From Sphingobium nicotianae (GTDB taxonomy: Bacteria > Pseudomonadota > Alphaproteobacteria > Sphingomonadales > Sphingomonadaceae): a stretch of 64,000 bases of DNA. Positions 25,908-36,500 of the stretch are shown in pieces. The stretch spans positions 1 through 64,000 of the forward strand of contig NZ_JAHGAW010000015.1 in NCBI RefSeq assembly GCF_018603885.1, given 5' to 3'. Positions within the stretch are counted from its first letter, which is position 1. Every line of letters begins with the position of its first letter. A model generated the notes under the pieces. The model was not told the DNA's origin. It ran no database searches and saw only the letters and a list, made by a program, of their open reading frames with translations. The position numbers and the translations under genes are program-made.

Positions 25908-28900
25908 ATCGTGATCGGCGCGACCGGCAGCTGCGCGCGGATCGCGGGCGAATACATCGCCTCGACCCGGCTCGGCGGCAGCGTGAAGTGGCCGATGCCG
26001 TTCAGCCGCAGCGTATATTCTATCGTGGTCGTGCCGCGCGGCAGCCAGTCGTAATAAGCCCGCCAGGCGTCACGGCCCTTCTCGACATAGGCCGGCCAGC
26101 TGCCCTCGCTCGCCTCGCCCTGCTTGAGCAACGCCGACTGGCCGCCGAGATCGGAGACCACCGTCGCGCCGGGCGGCAGCGGATCGCTGATCACCACCCA
26201 GGTCCGCTCGGCGCTCGCCTCGATCGTCAGCTTGACGCGGATCACGTCACCCTGGCTGAACCGGCCCTGCTGCCGCGCCGAGACGACGCTGATCGCGCGG
26301 GAGAGGCGATAGCCCGCCATCAGCGGCGCACGCAACGGCACGGCGGCGCGCACGCTCACCGTTGCCCACGGGCCTACCCCGCCCGTCTGGCTAAGGCTCA
26401 TCGGTCCCGGCACCAGCGGCAGGCGCACCGGCCCGGCATTCGCCGCGAGCGGCCAGGCGACCGTGCGGCTGTTCGGCCCCAGCGCCACGCGCGTCGCGCC
26501 CGTCACCGCGCTTGCCGGATAGAGCCCGCCGAAGCGCCGGGCGACGACCGCGCCCCAGGCATTGGCAGGAGTGGTGTCCCAATGGCCATGCCATTGCCGC
26601 TGAGCGACGCCGGTCATCATGCGCGGCGCCTCGGCCGCCCAGCCGGGCTTGCCGAGCACGGCGTCCAGCGCCTTGATCGCCATCTCGTCGCCGCTGGTCA
26701 TCATCCACCAGGGTGCATTCTTCTGGTCGGCAAGGTCGAGACGCGTGCCCTCATAGACGAGGCGCTTGCGCAGCTCGCCTTCCGCGGTCGCGCGCATCTG
26801 CGCCGAGCGCGCGGCACTCGGCACGCGATCAAGCGCGATGATCCAGTCGGCCAGCGCACTGGTCGGCATGTCTGCCGGGACCATGTCGATCGCGGCGATC
26901 AAGGCGGGATCGGCCGCCCCGGCCCGCGCCAGCGCGGCCAGCGACGCGATGCGCAGCAGCCGGTCGTCGCCGACGAACTTGCGATCGCGCGTCAGCCGCC
27001 TTTCGACCACCGAGCGCAGGGCCGCGATCATTTTCGCGCGGGACTCATCGGGGATGGCGAGCCCCGCCGCGGAGGTCACCGCCAGCGCGTACGCTGTCAG
27101 TTCCGGCGAACCCTGCACGTCGGCGATCGGCCAGTAACGCAGCAGCCCGTCGCTATCGAGATAGGTCGGCATCGACGCGGCCAGTGCCGTCCAGCCGCCC
27201 GTGTCGCCGGTCGCGACGATGCGCGACAGCCGCTGCTCGAAGCAATTATAGGGATAGTCGGTCATGTAGCTGCGCACGCCCGCGAGCGGCGGCGCCAGCG
27301 TGTCGGACAGCGCCACGTCGACCCAGCCGCCCGGCAGCGCGCCCGCCGGCCAGGCGATGGTCGGCGCCGCGCCCTCGCCGACGCGATAAAGGCTCGCCGC
27401 CCAGGTTTCGACCGGCACGGCGGGCACGACATCCTGGCTCGCCGTGACCTTGTCATTGTCCTTGCCGTCCGCCGAGCGCGCGGTGACCGTCCAGCGCAGC
27501 GTCACCGGATTGCCGGGCGCGCGGAGGTTCCAGCGCACGGTCGTCGCGCCGCCGGCGGGAATAGTGACGCTGATCGGCGCGACCTTGACATAGGCCGGCT
27601 CGATCGCGGGCGTCGCGGTGACCGTCATGGCATGATCGGAGCCGTTGCGCAGCGTGTAGATCGCGCCGTACCAGTCGCCGGTCCGCACCAGCGGCGGCAT
27701 GCCGGAATAGATGGAGAGATTCTGCGCGGTGCGCACGCTGGTTTCGCCAGTGCCGAACAGCTGCGCGCCGTCCGTCGCGATCGCGACGAGCCTGAAGCTG
27801 GTCAGCGCATCCGGGAGCGGGACCGGCACGCGCGCGTTACCATTGGCATCGAGCGCGACATGGCCGCGCCAGAGCAAAACGGGCTGGAAATTCTCGCGAT
27901 TGACCGCCGAGGCGTCACCACCGCCGCCACCGCCGGCCGCGACCGCCTTCTTGCCATAATGGCGCTTGCCGACGACCTGCATCTGCGCGGTCGAGGTGAT
28001 GACCGACAGCGACCGCTCGCCCATCATCGCATCGAGGATGTTCCAGCTGGGATTGGGCATGAGCTGGAGAAGCGCTTCATCGACCGCGACGAAGGCGACG
28101 TCGGCACCGCGCGCCGGCCTGCCCGACGGATCCTTGACCGAGAGGCTGACACTGGCTGTGTCGCGCACCGCATATTTGGGTCGGTCGGCCTTCACCGCCA
28201 CGGCCAGCCTATGCGCTTCCCAGCCGACCTTCACCTTGGCGATGCCCAGCCGATAGCTCGGCTTGGCGAGATCGACCAGGGCGGTCGGCGCCGCACCTTC
28301 GCGCGAGAAGAAGGGCAGGTGCCAGCGCCGCGCCAGATCGGCCAGCCACAGCTTGAAGCCGCCGACGCGACCGCGCACGGCCATGACCGACACATAGACG
28401 TTGGGCGCATAGGCACCGGGCATCGCCACCTCGACGACGGGATCCTTGCCCGAGAGCTGGGTCACGAAACTGGAGAGCACGCCCTCGCGTTCGACCGTCA
28501 CCAGCGCCGTCGCCGAACGGAACGGCATGCGCACCTGGAAGCGCCCGGTCTCGCCGGCCTTGTAGGCGGTCTGCTCGGGGATGACATCCATGCGGTCGCC
28601 ATTGTCGCCGCCGAACCACCAGTCGTCCTCGCCCGCCAGCCACACGGTGCGGACCGCGCGCGCCACCCGCCCCTGCGCGTCCATCGTCGTCGCGACGACC
28701 GTCACCTCGCCCGAGGTGCCGGGATCGAGCGCGCAGCCGGCGCGGCCGAGGCTGTCGGTGCGCGCGGTGCAGGTCGCGCCGATCTCGGTCACCTTCTCCT
28801 GATTGTCATAGGCGTAGAAACCGCCGATCAGACGGCGCCGCGCGGTGATGATCTCGCGCGAATAGAGCTTCACGTTGACGGTCTGGCCGCTCAGCGGCTT

Positions 28901-31654
28901 GCCGCTGAGATCGAGCGCGACGAACTGCAGGCGCAGATCGTCATTCTTCATCATCCAGCCGTCGGTCTTGACGCCGAGCTGCACAGCGGACGGATAGAGC
29001 GTCAGGTGCCGGCTGGCGGTCAGCGTCTCGCCATTGGCATCGGGATAGTCCATTTCGACCGTCAGGCCGAGCGGCTGCGTCACCTGCTGGTTGACATCGA
29101 CGCTGGCCTTGACCGTACCGTCGGCGCCCAGGGTTACCGGCAAGGTCTGGGCATAGGGCAGAGGCGCGCTCGGCGCCTCACGCTGGTCATCGAGCGGCCG
29201 TGTGCCCGGCACGACGTCCGCGCCGCCGAACTGATAGCCGTCCCAGCCGTCGGGCGCGGGGACGTAGCTCGCGAAATCGGTGCGCAAAGTCACCGGCAGT
29301 TGTCCTGCCCCGCCGCCCGAGAGATAGCCGACATAGAGCGAGAGCGGCACGGCAGTCGGGCGCACCAGCGCCTCAGCCGGGCCGGTCACGGTCGCGCGCA
29401 TCGTCGGCAGGCGATATTCGTCCACGCGCACCGACTGCTCGGTATAGACGGTGCGCCCATCAATCTCGAAGCGCAGCGAATAGTCGCCAAGCGGCGCGCC
29501 CTGCGGCACGGCCCATTCGGTCTCGCCGCTCCCCGAGGCGCTGATCGTCACGGGCATCGTGAACTGCGTGTCCGAGCCGAGATGGCTGAGCGTGAGCTTG
29601 CCCGAGAAGCCCCTGGCGAACGCGAAGCCGGCGGCGGAGGGATGGCGCAGGACATGCTTCATGTGCACCCTCTCGCCGACGCGGACGAGTGCGCGGTCGA
29701 AGATGGTGTGGATGATGTCCTCAGGCGCCGACCAGCCGAACGGCAGCTCGAAATCATAGGGCGCGATGCCCTGCGTCCAGCTTGTCAGGGTGAAGCTCAT
29801 ATCCTCGCCCAAGCGCGCAGAGACCATCAGCGGATGACTGGACTCGTCGTTGCAGGAACCGCCTGTCTCCGGCTCGGCGAGCTTGCCGCGGATCAACAGT
29901 CGCCCGGCACCATCGGTGCTGCCCCAGACGATCGGCTTGCCGGTGCAGCTATCCGTCACATGGATGGCGGCATTGGCGACGGGCGCGCCGCTCTTGAGCG
30001 CCGTCACCCAGACCAGCGAGCTTTCCCGACCCCATTTGAAATGCACGGCCATGTCGGTGACCAGCGTGCCGGCCGCAACATAGCGGGTGACGTTGTTGCG
30101 CCCCAAGAGCGCCCTGCCGAGCGCCGGGCTGGCCAGCTCGACGACATGGAAGCCATAGGATTTGAGCGGGATGCCGACGACCTCGAAATCCTTGCCCTTG
30201 CCCGGCAGGCCGAGGGTCATCGCGGTGCCGCCGCTGGTCAGAATCGGCTTCTCGCGCGTGTGGTTGATCGTGGTGGTCGTGCCGTCCTTATGATCAACCT
30301 CCTCATAGTCGCTCTCCTCCGCCTTATCGAGCTTGCGCAGCCAGTCGGCGATGGCGGCGTCGCTGTCCGCGATCTTCGCGCTCTTGCCGGCGATGGCGGT
30401 CGCCTTGCCCGCCAGTGACGGCTCGACCGCGCGCACCGTCACAGGCAGGACGCCACCTTCGCTTGCCTCGAGAATGCCGAAGCCGGCGGCGAACTTGACC
30501 AGCGGCGGCTGCGCATCGAAGCGCACGGCGAGCGGAAACCGCTCGCCATTGCTGAGCTTGCGGCCGGAAAGATCGGTGATCCCCTCCGGCAGGACGACGG
30601 TCGCGCCGGTCAGCGCCGGGAATGGCCCGGCGAACTGGAGATCGGCGACCTGCGCGTCATTCTTGTCGTCATCGGAGAGCTTCGGGCTGCGCTCGCTCCC
30701 ATCGGCGAGGCGCAGGCGCACGGCCAGCGCCTTCTCGCGCGGGACCGGCGCGGAGAAATGGACCGAGGCGGGGCGGATCGGATCGCAGGCCGCGCCGCCG
30801 TTCACCCGGCCGCACTCGAACCGGGCTGTGAAGGCCTTGCGCACCTTGAAATCGAAGCGCTGGTCGCGCCCGGCCGCCTTGCCGCCATGATCGACGATGC
30901 CGGCGGTCCACAGGAGGGCAACATCGCGCTCGGGCGGCAACGGGCGGCGGCAGCGCAGTGCCATTACGCTGGCGAGCGCATTGGCGCGCGTCCTGGCGTC
31001 GGCCGGTAATTTGCTGGGGAGGCCTGCCTCGCTCAGGAAGCTGCTGACCCGCCAGTTGGTTTCACCGAGACCGGCGAGCAACTGCCCCGGGACACTCGCA
31101 GGCAGCACGTCGACGGCGATCGTCTCGCCGATTCCGTCGACGGCGCAGGCCGCCTGCGCAGCAACCGAACGGGCGTCGGCAGGAACATTGGTGGCGACGA
31201 GGAAGACCTGATCCTCGTCAATCTCATAATCATAACCGGGCGCAAGGACAGCGCGGACCGATGGCCCGCCGGTGTCGATCGGGAAGCGGCTGGTGCCGGA
31301 CAGGCGGCTGCCCTTGAGCGTTGTGATCCCCGCGCGCAACGTGACCGCGCAGGAGAGCCCGCCCGGCAGCGGAGTGTCGAAATCCAGCACGAAAGTCTGT
31401 TGATCAACCCAGCGACCCTTGGCCGGCACCGGGCAATCACTGGTCGCCGCCGGCGTCGCGCGCGGATCGCCGAGCGGCACCATCGGCTCGGAGAAACGCA
31501 GGGTGAAACGCTCGATCGCGCCGCTCGCGGGGCCGGCGTTGCCGGCGACCGCCAGCGTGACCTGCGGACCGCTGTCCCCTTGGGCCGCGAAGGGCAGGAC
31601 CAGAGCGCCCAGCAGGGCCAGCAGCCAGCGATGGCTCGTTCTCATGGCGCGCAT
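25895..31654 (-). CDS. Bacterial alpha-2-macroglobulin
   Basis: A 1919-residue protease-trapping protein of the periplasm. The start at 31654 has GGGGGAGG five bases upstream and opens a signal peptide (HRWLLALLGALVLPFAAQG). MG-type beta-sandwich domains fill the first 1400 residues. The thioester motif CFEQ is at about residues 1471-1474 in YPYNCFEQRLSR, so covalent trapping of attacking proteases is expected. It works with PbpC, encoded directly downstream with a 13-bp overlap, probably to guard or repair a breached envelope. Unlike E. coli YfhM there is no lipobox cysteine at the signal-peptide end, so it should be soluble or held another way. It is longer than YfhM (about 1650). Confidence 0.92.
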   Translation of the reverse strand: MRAMRTSHRWLLALLGALVLPFAAQGDSGPQVTLAVAGNAGPASGAIERFTLRFSEPMVPLGDPRATPAATSDCPVPAKGRWVDQQTFVLDFDTPLPGGLSCAVTLRAGITTLKGSRLSGTSRFPIDTGGPSVRAVLAPGYDYEIDEDQVFLVATNVPADARSVAAQAACAVDGIGETIAVDVLPASVPGQLLAGLGETNWRVSSFLSEAGLPSKLPADARTRANALASVMALRCRRPLPPERDVALLWTAGIVDHGGKAAGRDQRFDFKVRKAFTARFECGRVNGGAACDPIRPASVHFSAPVPREKALAVRLRLADGSERSPKLSDDDKNDAQVADLQFAGPFPALTGATVVLPEGITDLSGRKLSNGERFPLAVRFDAQPPLVKFAAGFGILEASEGGVLPVTVRAVEPSLAGKATAIAGKSAKIADSDAAIADWLRKLDKAEESDYEEVDHKDGTTTTINHTREKPILTSGGTAMTLGLPGKGKDFEVVGIPLKSYGFHVVELASPALGRALLGRNNVTRYVAAGTLVTDMAVHFKWGRESSLVWVTALKSGAPVANAAIHVTDSCTGKPIVWGSTDGAGRLLIRGKLAEPETGGSCNDESSHPLMVSARLGEDMSFTLTSWTQGIAPYDFELPFGWSAPEDIIHTIFDRALVRVGERVHMKHVLRHPSAAGFAFARGFSGKLTLSHLGSDTQFTMPVTISASGSGETEWAVPQGAPLGDYSLRFEIDGRTVYTEQSVRVDEYRLPTMRATVTGPAEALVRPTAVPLSLYVGYLSGGGAGQLPVTLRTDFASYVPAPDGWDGYQFGGADVVPGTRPLDDQREAPSAPLPYAQTLPVTLGADGTVKASVDVNQQVTQPLGLTVEMDYPDANGETLTASRHLTLYPSAVQLGVKTDGWMMKNDDLRLQFVALDLSGKPLSGQTVNVKLYSREIITARRRLIGGFYAYDNQEKVTEIGATCTARTDSLGRAGCALDPGTSGEVTVVATTMDAQGRVARAVRTVWLAGEDDWWFGGDNGDRMDVIPEQTAYKAGETGRFQVRMPFRSATALVTVEREGVLSSFVTQLSGKDPVVEVAMPGAYAPNVYVSVMAVRGRVGGFKLWLADLARRWHLPFFSREGAAPTALVDLAKPSYRLGIAKVKVGWEAHRLAVAVKADRPKYAVRDTASVSLSVKDPSGRPARGADVAFVAVDEALLQLMPNPSWNILDAMMGERSLSVITSTAQMQVVGKRHYGKKAVAAGGGGGGDASAVNRENFQPVLLWRGHVALDANGNARVPVPLPDALTSFRLVAIATDGAQLFGTGETSVRTAQNLSIYSGMPPLVRTGDWYGAIYTLRNGSDHAMTVTATPAIEPAYVKVAPISVTIPAGGATTVRWNLRAPGNPVTLRWTVTARSADGKDNDKVTASQDVVPAVPVETWAASLYRVGEGAAPTIAWPAGALPGGWVDVALSDTLAPPLAGVRSYMTDYPYNCFEQRLSRIVATGDTGGWTALAASMPTYLDSDGLLRYWPIADVQGSPELTAYALAVTSAAGLAIPDESRAKMIAALRSVVERRLTRDRKFVGDDRLLRIASLAALARAGAADPALIAAIDMVPADMPTSALADWIIALDRVPSAARSAQMRATAEGELRKRLVYEGTRLDLADQKNAPWWMMTSGDEMAIKALDAVLGKPGWAAEAPRMMTGVAQRQWHGHWDTTPANAWGAVVARRFGGLYPASAVTGATRVALGPNSRTVAWPLAANAGPVRLPLVPGPMSLSQTGGVGPWATVSVRAAVPLRAPLMAGYRLSRAISVVSARQQGRFSQGDVIRVKLTIEASAERTWVVISDPLPPGATVVSDLGGQSALLKQGEASEGSWPAYVEKGRDAWRAYYDWLPRGTTTIEYTLRLNGIGHFTLPPSRVEAMYSPAIRAQLPVAPITIWAR

Positions 31655-31873
31655 GATCGCCTCCCCCAACGGTGATTCGAGGGGCAAGCTTCGTTCATCC
31701 CGGCGCGCCTGTCCATGATGGATCAGTACCGCTGGAGGCACGTCATGCTGCCGCCTCGGGCAAGGCACGTCGTTGACTCAATTCCCGGCGAGACATAGTC
31801 ATCGATACGAGTTTCGCGGACACAGCGGGACCGGAAAAAGATTGAGGATGCCCTAAAAAGGGGAAGGCACGCC
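31655..31873. promoter_or_regulatory. Divergent promoter region, alpha-2-macroglobulin / ECF sigma
   Basis: A 219-bp gap between the alpha-2-macroglobulin gene (minus) and the ECF sigma gene (plus). A possible sigma-70-type -35 TTGACT at 31773-31778 is followed by weak -10 candidates near 31794-31801 (CATAGT or TAGTCA). The sigma gene's site GGGAAGG lies at 31861-31867. No strong palindrome was seen. Confidence 0.3.
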
Positions 31874-32491
31874 GTGCCCGGCAAGTACCATTTCTCGAAC
31901 GAGAGAGCGGTCTGGCTCAGCCGGCATATCCTGCCGCACGAGCCGGCTCTGCGAGCGCAGCTTCATCGCTGGCGGGTGCCCGACGGGCTGGATGCCGACG
32001 ACATCATCCAGGAGGCTTATGCCAAGCTGGCGACGCTTGAGGACGTGGAGGCGATCCGCAATCCCAAAGCCTATTTCTACCAGATCGCCCGCTCGGTCAT
32101 CCTGATGCATGTGCGTCGCGCGCGCGTGGTATCGATCCAGGCTGTCGAGCAGATCGAGCAGTTGGCTATTGCCTCGGACGAACCCGGGCCTGATATCCAG
32201 ATCTCCGATCGGCAACAATTGCATCTGCTCGCCACGATGATCGGGGCGCTTCCCAAGCCGGCCCGGACGGCAATGACGCTGCGCCTCGTCCACGATCTTT
32301 CACACCGTGAAATTGGTGATCGATTGGGCATGTCCCCGAATGCCGTTCAGAAAAGCCTGGCGAAAAGCCTATCGACCTTCGTGCGACAACTTGGCAGAGG
32401 CGGAACGGATGCATCCGAAGCATCTAGGGATCGAACCCTGAGGGACGACCAGCCTCGGCATGACAACGCGAGAGAGCAGTTCCGAGATTGA
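31874..32491 (+). CDS. FecI-like ECF sigma factor
   Basis: A 205-residue ECF sigma factor. Region 2 has GLDADDIIQEAYAKLATL (about residues 36-53) and NPKAYFYQIARSVILMHVRR. Region 4 has LSHREIGDRLGMSPNAVQKSLAKSL (about 143-167), the -35-binding HTH. The start is a GTG at 31874 with GGGAAGG six bases upstream. It overlaps the downstream fecR-like gene by 32 bases. With the FecR-like anti-sigma and the STN-bearing receptor next in line, it forms a classical cell-surface signalling set. It probably directs transcription of the receptor genes when the cognate ligand is bound. Confidence 0.92.
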   Translation: MPGKYHFSNERAVWLSRHILPHEPALRAQLHRWRVPDGLDADDIIQEAYAKLATLEDVEAIRNPKAYFYQIARSVILMHVRRARVVSIQAVEQIEQLAIASDEPGPDIQISDRQQLHLLATMIGALPKPARTAMTLRLVHDLSHREIGDRLGMSPNAVQKSLAKSLSTFVRQLGRGGTDASEASRDRTLRDDQPRHDNAREQFRD

Positions 32492-33458
32492 CGAAGCCGC
32501 AGCGTCCTGGGCGATGCGGATCGACGAGGCCGTGCTCGATGAGGACGAGCAGACCGCCTTCGACATGTGGCTGGAGGGCGACCTCCGCCGGGTCGGCGCC
32601 TTCGCCCGCGCCCAGGCCGTGCTCGTCCACGCCAAGCGCGCCAAGGCGCTGGGCTCTGACTTCGAGCCGACCGCTTTCACGCCGGACCCCGCCGACCCCG
32701 CATCGATCACCGACGGACAACCGGCCCCACGACGGCTGACGCGGCGCAAGCTGCTGATCGGCGCGTCGGCGATCGCGGCTACGGGCGTCTTTGCCATGGT
32801 CCTGCCGCTCAAGCGGGCTTCAGCGAAAATCTATGAGACCAGCCGGGGCGAGACGCGCCTCGTGCCGCTCGAAGACGGCTCGACAGTCACGCTCAACACC
32901 GATTCCAGCATAGCCGTCACGATCGACGGCGAACATCGGACCGTAGCGCTGACCCGTGGCGAAGCACTGTTCAAGGTGGCGACGGCCGAGCACGCGCCTT
33001 TGATCGTCGAGGCCGGCGACACCGCGCTGCGCGCGCAGAACGCAACCTTTACCGTCTGCCGGCTCGATGACGAGCTGCTCAAGGTCCGGGTGTGCGAAGG
33101 CAGCGTCGAGGTTCGGCGCGACACATCGGAACCGCGCCTGCTGCGCGCCAATATGCAGGCGACCCTGCCCGCCAACGGCGCGTTCATCGCACGCAACATC
33201 GCGCCCGAGACGCTGCGGCGCGAGCTCTCCTGGCAGGAAGGCATGCTCTCCTTCGAGGACACGCCGCTGCGGCAGGCGGCCGACGAATTCGCGCGCTACA
33301 GCGATCGTAGGATCGGGATCGGCGATCCGACCGTCGGTGCCGAAACGGTCACGGGACTCTACGCGGCGAACAATCCCGAGGGATTTGCCCGGGCGGTCGC
33401 GCTCAGCCTCAATCTCCATGTGCAATCGAGTGCCGGCGGTATAATACTCTCCCGCTAG
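32460..33458 (+). CDS. FecR-type anti-sigma regulator
   Basis: A 332-residue inner-membrane sigma regulator. An N-terminal cytoplasmic sigma-binding part (EAAASWAMRIDEAVLDEDEQ, then FDMWL, about residues 11-60) is followed by one membrane helix (LLIGASAIAATGVFAMVLPL, about 97-116). The periplasmic FecR domain includes TRLVPLEDGSTVTLNTDSS. A C-terminal segment (LSWQEGMLSFEDTPLRQAAD onward) resembles an STN-like fold that contacts the receptor's signalling domain. Its start lies inside the sigma gene, so the two are coupled. It should transmit the receptor-occupancy signal to the sigma factor. Confidence 0.9.
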   Translation: MTTRESSSEIDEAAASWAMRIDEAVLDEDEQTAFDMWLEGDLRRVGAFARAQAVLVHAKRAKALGSDFEPTAFTPDPADPASITDGQPAPRRLTRRKLLIGASAIAATGVFAMVLPLKRASAKIYETSRGETRLVPLEDGSTVTLNTDSSIAVTIDGEHRTVALTRGEALFKVATAEHAPLIVEAGDTALRAQNATFTVCRLDDELLKVRVCEGSVEVRRDTSEPRLLRANMQATLPANGAFIARNIAPETLRRELSWQEGMLSFEDTPLRQAADEFARYSDRRIGIGDPTVGAETVTGLYAANNPEGFARAVALSLNLHVQSSAGGIILSR

Positions 33459-33514
33459 TATGGGCGCGCGGACCGGGCACAACCGGCCGGACGCTTGCTT
33501 ATAAAGCCTGCGCC

Positions 33515-36500
33515 ATGGCGGGCGGACACGGGAGAGGCTCAAGCATCTTGCCAAGGGGGACAGTTCTTGCCTGTGGCATAGCGGCGTCCGTTTTCTGCCT
33601 GCCGGACGCGGCACTGGCACAACAGCGCAGTTTCGACATCCCCAGCCAGCCTGCAAACCGCGCCATCACTTTGTTCGCGCGGCAGGCGGGCATCCAGATC
33701 ATTGCGCCCGGCAGCCGGCTGCGGAATCTGCGGACCAAGGGCATCAAGGGGACCTACGAGATCCGCGCCGCGCTCAAGGCGATGCTGGAAGGCACCGGCA
33801 TTCGCATCGTGGCGGATGCCAATAACACCATCACGCTGGCGATGCCCCCCGCGCCCGTGCGGCCGCCCGAGCTGGCAGGGACCCGGTCTGCGCGTTCCGG
33901 CGCGACTGAACCGCCGCCCCTTCCCGCCCGGCGGGCGATCCTCAGAACGCAGGCACAGGACGATGCTGCCCGGGCCGCGGCCGCGACGCAGGTGGGCGGC
34001 GGCGACATCCTCATCACCGGATCGCGACTGAAGACCAGCGGCTATGATTCCCCCGTTCCGCTCACGGTCATCGATGCCAGCCTGATCCGTCACCTGGGCC
34101 ATGGCAACGCGGCCGATGTCGTGCGGCTGATCCCCCAGAACATCGCGACGCAATCCGACGCGACGGCCGGCAACGGCTTCTCGGCCGACATCGGTGCAGC
34201 GTTCGCCAATCTGCGCGGCCTCAACCCGACCTTCGGCACGCGGACGCTGACGCTGGTCAACAGCCGGCGCTTCGTGCCGACCTCGACCGGCGGCCAGGTC
34301 GACCTCAACCTCATTCCCTCGGTCCTGTTCGGACGGGTCGAGACGGTCACCGGCGGCGCGTCGGCGGCCTATGGATCCGACGCGGTGGCTGGCGTCGTCA
34401 ACATCATCCTCGACAACAAGCTGGAGGGCTTCAAAGGCGTGGTCGACCATGGCCAGACCGCGCGCGGCGACGGCCAGTCCTTTCATGCCGCCGCCGCCCA
34501 TGGTTTCAAGGTCGCGGGGGGGCGGGGACATATCGTGGTTGGCGCCGAATATCAGCGCAATCGCGGCATCTCACGTTGCGCGCAGGTTCGCAGCTGGTGC
34601 GCGGAAAGCTGGGGCATTTTCGTTAACGCGGCTGGCATTCAGCCCGGCACGCTCAACACGCCGGCGAACATCTCGGGCTACAATGTTCCCGGTTCCTTCG
34701 GCTATGGTGCGCCCAACTATATCGTCGACCCGCGCTCGGGCATGATCTACATGTCGCCCTATGGCGCGATCCGCAATTTCACGGCGCCGGCCAGCGTCAG
34801 CACGACCGCCTTCTCCAACATCGCCCCGGCCATCCAGCCGCCGCTCGCCGCCGTCGACAAGGTCTTCTCGGCGGATGGCAAGTCCGTCATGGACTATGAC
34901 CCGGGCGCCTATGGACCAAAGAATGTCGGTGGTCAGGCCCAGGGCGGCGACAATCTCTCGGCTTACTCCGATCAGGCAATCCAGACGCCGCTGGAGCGCT
35001 ATACGAGCTATGTGTCGACCGAATATGAGCTGAGCGACGCGCTGAAACTCTCCGCCGAGCTCATCTATGCCGGGCGGAGGTCCACGGCGCCGTCGATCGT
35101 CTCGGCGACGCGCTCGACCATGGCCATCAAGCCCGACAACGCCTTTCTGCCGCCTTCGGTCGTCGCGGCCATGAACGGCGCCAGCTTCAGCCTGGGCAAG
35201 GATGTCGACAATGAGCTGCGCAACGTCCAGCGCGTCAATGCCGAGGTGTTCCGTGGCGTAATCGGCCTCAGCGGCAAGCTCCTCGCCAACTGGACCTGGG
35301 ACGCTTACTATCAATATGGCGACAGCCGGCGGCACGCCCGGGCCAATTATGCGCGGCAGAACGACGCCTTCGTGATGGCGATCGATGCGATCCGCGATCC
35401 CGCCAATCCCGGTCGGATCATCTGCCGGCCGCTTTCGCCGGCGACCCTGGCGACCTTCACGCCTGCCTATCAGGCGGAGTTGCAGGCGCTCTACGCCTCT
35501 TGCGTGCCGCTCAATCTGTTCGGCATCGGCAATATGGACCCGGCGGCGATCGCCTTCGTGTGGCGGGATGTCGGCGAGGATTTCCGCTATCGCCAGCATG
35601 CCCTGGCCGGGAGCGTGCAAGGAACGCTCTCGGCAGGCTGGGGCGCCGGGCCGATCGGCGTGGCGGCGGGGATCGATCACCGGGCCGAGCAGGGCGAAGT
35701 TACGCATGGCGGCGTCAACCCCAATGCCTATGCCGGCGCGTTCGGGCTCGACTATGCCGGCAGGATCAATGTCACCGAGACGTTCGTGGAAACCAACGTA
35801 CCGACGCTGCGCGACTTCGGCCTGGGCGATTATCTCGAGCTGAACGGCGCGCTGCGCTATACGCTCAACAGGAGCAGCGACACGCTGACCGGCCAGTCAC
35901 GCTCGACCGACGCGGCGAGCTGGAAGATCGGCGCGATCTACGACATGATCGACGGCATACGGCTGCGGGCCACCTGGTCGCGCGATATCCGCGCCGCTGG
36001 GTTCCGCGAACTGTTCCAGAAGACGGCGCCGACCGACGAAGGCACGATCCAGGGGCGCGTCAACAATCCGAACATCGCCGGGCCGAACAAGAACGACAAC
36101 ACGCCGATCTTCAGTGGCGGCAATTTCGGCCTGACCGCCGAGAAGGCCGACACCACGACGATCGGTACCGTACTCACGCCGGGTTTCCTGAGCGGCGTGC
36201 GGGTGTCGCTCGACTGGTACCAGATCAAGGTCAGGGACGCGATCGCCAACCTCAACGGCCAGCGCGTCACCGATCTGTGCATCGGCTACAAGGTCCTGTG
36301 CGACCGGATCAGCTTCGCCTCGCCCACCGACATCGTCCGGATCGACGCGGGACAGGCCAATGTCGGCAAGATCGAGATTCGCGGCTTCGATTTCGAGGCC
36401 TCCTATCGCCTGCCGCTGACCAGCCTCACGGCTTCGCTGGACGGGACACTCGACGTCCGCTTCCTGCTCAATCACCAATATGATTTCCAGGTGAAGCAGA

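Noticed and set aside
21163..26054. Long plus-strand open frames opposite the DUF2339 and pbpC genes
   Set aside because: Composition is Arg/Gly/Glu-rich without motifs, and the opposite strand encodes clear membrane segments and penicillin-binding motifs.
25988..30418. A 1476-codon open frame on the plus strand opposite the alpha-2-macroglobulin gene
   Set aside because: Its translation is low-complexity and rich in Arg, Ala, His, Asp and Gly, typical of the antisense frame of a GC-rich gene. The minus-strand product has recognisable domains and the thioester motif.
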